From Planotetraspora sp. A-T 1434 (GTDB lineage Bacteria; Actinomycetota; Actinomycetes; Streptosporangiales; Streptosporangiaceae): DNA of 64,000 bases. Shown in pieces: positions 63,199 through 64,000 of this stretch. The translations under genes were made by a program, and so were the position numbers. The number at the start of each line of letters is the position of its first letter. Position 1 is the first letter of the stretch. The notes beneath the pieces were generated by a model. It ran no database searches. It was not told the DNA's origin and worked only from the letters and a program-made list of their open reading frames with translations. Where the stretch lies: positions 1 through 64,000 of the forward strand of contig NZ_JAOEGB010000026.1 in NCBI RefSeq assembly GCF_025420585.1. Direction: 5' to 3'.

Positions 63199-63678
63199 AT
63201 GAAATCGAGACACGGGAAGAGGCTTTTCAGCTCCCTGATATCGGCTGCTGTCGCTTCCGGATTCCTCGTTTTCCTGCAGTCCGCCCCCGCGGCGGCGGCG
63301 GACTGCTCAGGACCGTTCGAAGACGTCTCCACGCCCGTGGCGTCCACGACATTCGCCTGGGATGTCTGCAGCGACGGAGCCGTCCATATCTGGAGCGGCA
63401 CGCTACGCGACACGAACTGCGACAACCGGAGCGCGCACCTCAAATTCACCATTCAGAAGAGAGCTAGAACATCGGGAGCCTCCTGGACCTTCATGTCCGG
63501 CTCCTCGACCTACTCCGTGAACGGCTGCGGCAACTGGGCGACCTACCCGGAGATCATCCTGAAGCGGAGCAGCTCCTCGTACGGGAACTACGACTTCAGA
63601 ATGGTCAGCACGATCTGGGCCTGCAGCAGCCTGTCCTGCAGCACCTACTACGACCGCGCGTTCTCGTACTCGTACTAG
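63199..63678 (+). CDS. Small secreted Cys-rich protein, paralogue 1
   Basis: This 159-aa protein has a signal peptide (KRLFSSLISAAVASGFLVFL...APAAAADC). The mature part of about 125 aa has several Cys, all suited to disulfides. Key blocks are DVCSDGAVHIWSGTLRDTNCDNRSAHLKF and SWTFMSGSSTYSVNGCGN. ATG 63199 follows AGGAGA. The following gene encodes a paralogue sharing the C-S-D-G...H-W...G-x-L-R-D-T-x-C-D block. No known enzyme family is recognised; a secreted beta-sheet protein is likely. Confidence 0.82.
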   Translation: MKSRHGKRLFSSLISAAVASGFLVFLQSAPAAAADCSGPFEDVSTPVASTTFAWDVCSDGAVHIWSGTLRDTNCDNRSAHLKFTIQKRARTSGASWTFMSGSSTYSVNGCGNWATYPEIILKRSSSSYGNYDFRMVSTIWACSSLSCSTYYDRAFSYSY

Positions 63679-63718
63679 ACCCATCCAGCATGTGATCACT
63701 CAGGGCAGGAAATTTAGG

Positions 63719-64000
63719 ATGTCAAGAACTTGGATATACCGGTCGATCGCCGCCGTGGCCGCGTTGGTTTTGTCCGCCACGCTCCTGACGGCGGTAAGCA
63801 CACCGGCGAACGCGTACACGTGCTCAGGCGGAAAATCTACGACGCTCAACTCGGACAGCGGCGTCGCCTCCGCCGACGTCACGTTCTATCCGAGCTGCAG
63901 CGACGGGAAGGCGCACTGGAACGGCGTGCTCAGGGACACCAAATGCGACGGCAGGGCCGCTCGCTTCGTCATCAGCACCCCGTACACGCCCTTCGGGCAG
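63719..64000 (+). CDS. Small secreted Cys-rich protein, paralogue 2 (cut by window end)
   Basis: Partial: 94 codons are present. A signal peptide (SIAAVAALVLSATLLTAVSTPANAYTC) precedes CSGGKSTTLNSDSGVASADV and SCSDGKAHWNGVLRDTKCDGRAARFVI. It aligns with paralogue 1 throughout the visible part: the Cys positions, V-A-S, C-S-D-G, H-W, L-R-D-T-x-C-D and R-[SA]-A are shared. The gap between the two genes is 40 bp, so they form one operon. Confidence 0.8.
   Translation, partial: MSRTWIYRSIAAVAALVLSATLLTAVSTPANAYTCSGGKSTTLNSDSGVASADVTFYPSCSDGKAHWNGVLRDTKCDGRAARFVISTPYTPFGQ

Overview
This window is about 64 kb of chromosomal DNA from a high-GC filamentous actinomycete. The evidence is strong G/C third-position bias, many GTG starts and ATGA-coupled genes, a near-canonical BldC, a DUF3073 protein, a GAF-ANTAR regulator, lipoproteins and secreted polysaccharide hydrolases. 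A Streptosporangiaceae-like host is my inference only. From memory, the order purF, purM, DUF3073, valine dehydrogenase, a conserved hypothetical gene, bldC matches the chromosomal core of Streptomyces, so this looks like core chromosome carrying accessory insertions. I saw no rRNA, tRNA, phage module or CRISPR array.

Layout. 0-12 kb: oligopeptidase B and an aldo-keto reductase (coupled), a 116-bp tandem repeat, a kinase-like/flippase-like membrane protein, an RpiB-like protein coupled to a molybdopterin oxidoreductase, a lipoprotein hydrolase divergent from a PadR regulator with a textbook operator, and small genes. 12-22 kb: a FadE5-type acyl-CoA dehydrogenase with paired operators, an alginate-lyase-family enzyme, an ATP-grasp plus putative peptide-maturation pair, and a three-gene branched-chain 2-oxoacid dehydrogenase (E1alpha-E1beta-E2). 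22-27 kb: purS, an RsbW-like kinase gene, a repeat array, purQ-purL. 26.4-27.6 kb: an MNT/HEPN toxin-antitoxin module with a nonsense-interrupted toxin, flanked by 94-bp direct repeats. 27.6-36 kb: a collagen-like secreted protein, a membrane adenylate cyclase next to a Crp regulator, and two DHA2 efflux pumps with a TetR regulator. 35-43 kb: the purF-purM-vdh-bldC core. 43-50 kb: TetR and LacI regulators, a cell-wall amidase lipoprotein, a GH20 hexosaminidase, a copper chaperone and pyrD. 49-56 kb: STAS/GAF-ANTAR/GAF signalling genes, a lipoprotein, an F420-type oxidoreductase, a DsbA-like protein, an SRPBCC protein, and an SDR with its TetR regulator. 56-64 kb: a HAD phosphatase among gene remnants, a chitosanase with duplicated F5/8C modules, an amidase, an ArsR-type regulator and two tandem paralogous secreted proteins, the last cut by the window end.

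The most unusual structure is a family of intergenic arrays built on GTGATCATGCAC. Twenty-three copies occur in five places (10.8, 23.1, 43.4, 46.2 and 48.0 kb), spaced 52-53 bp apart, about five helical turns. Three arrays have the same design: three copies on the plus strand followed by three on the minus strand, and in two of them the middle pair forms a perfect 11-12 bp hairpin. A fourth array appears split, with its two arms flanking the hexosaminidase gene. I know of no described element with this architecture.

Functionally, the window covers de novo purine synthesis (purS, Q, L, F, M), pyrimidine synthesis (pyrD), branched-chain amino-acid catabolism (vdh feeding the 2-oxoacid dehydrogenase, then acyl-CoA dehydrogenase) and chitin/chitosan/cell-wall turnover (chitosanase, GH20, amidase). 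Regulators sit beside their likely targets, often with visible palindromic operators.
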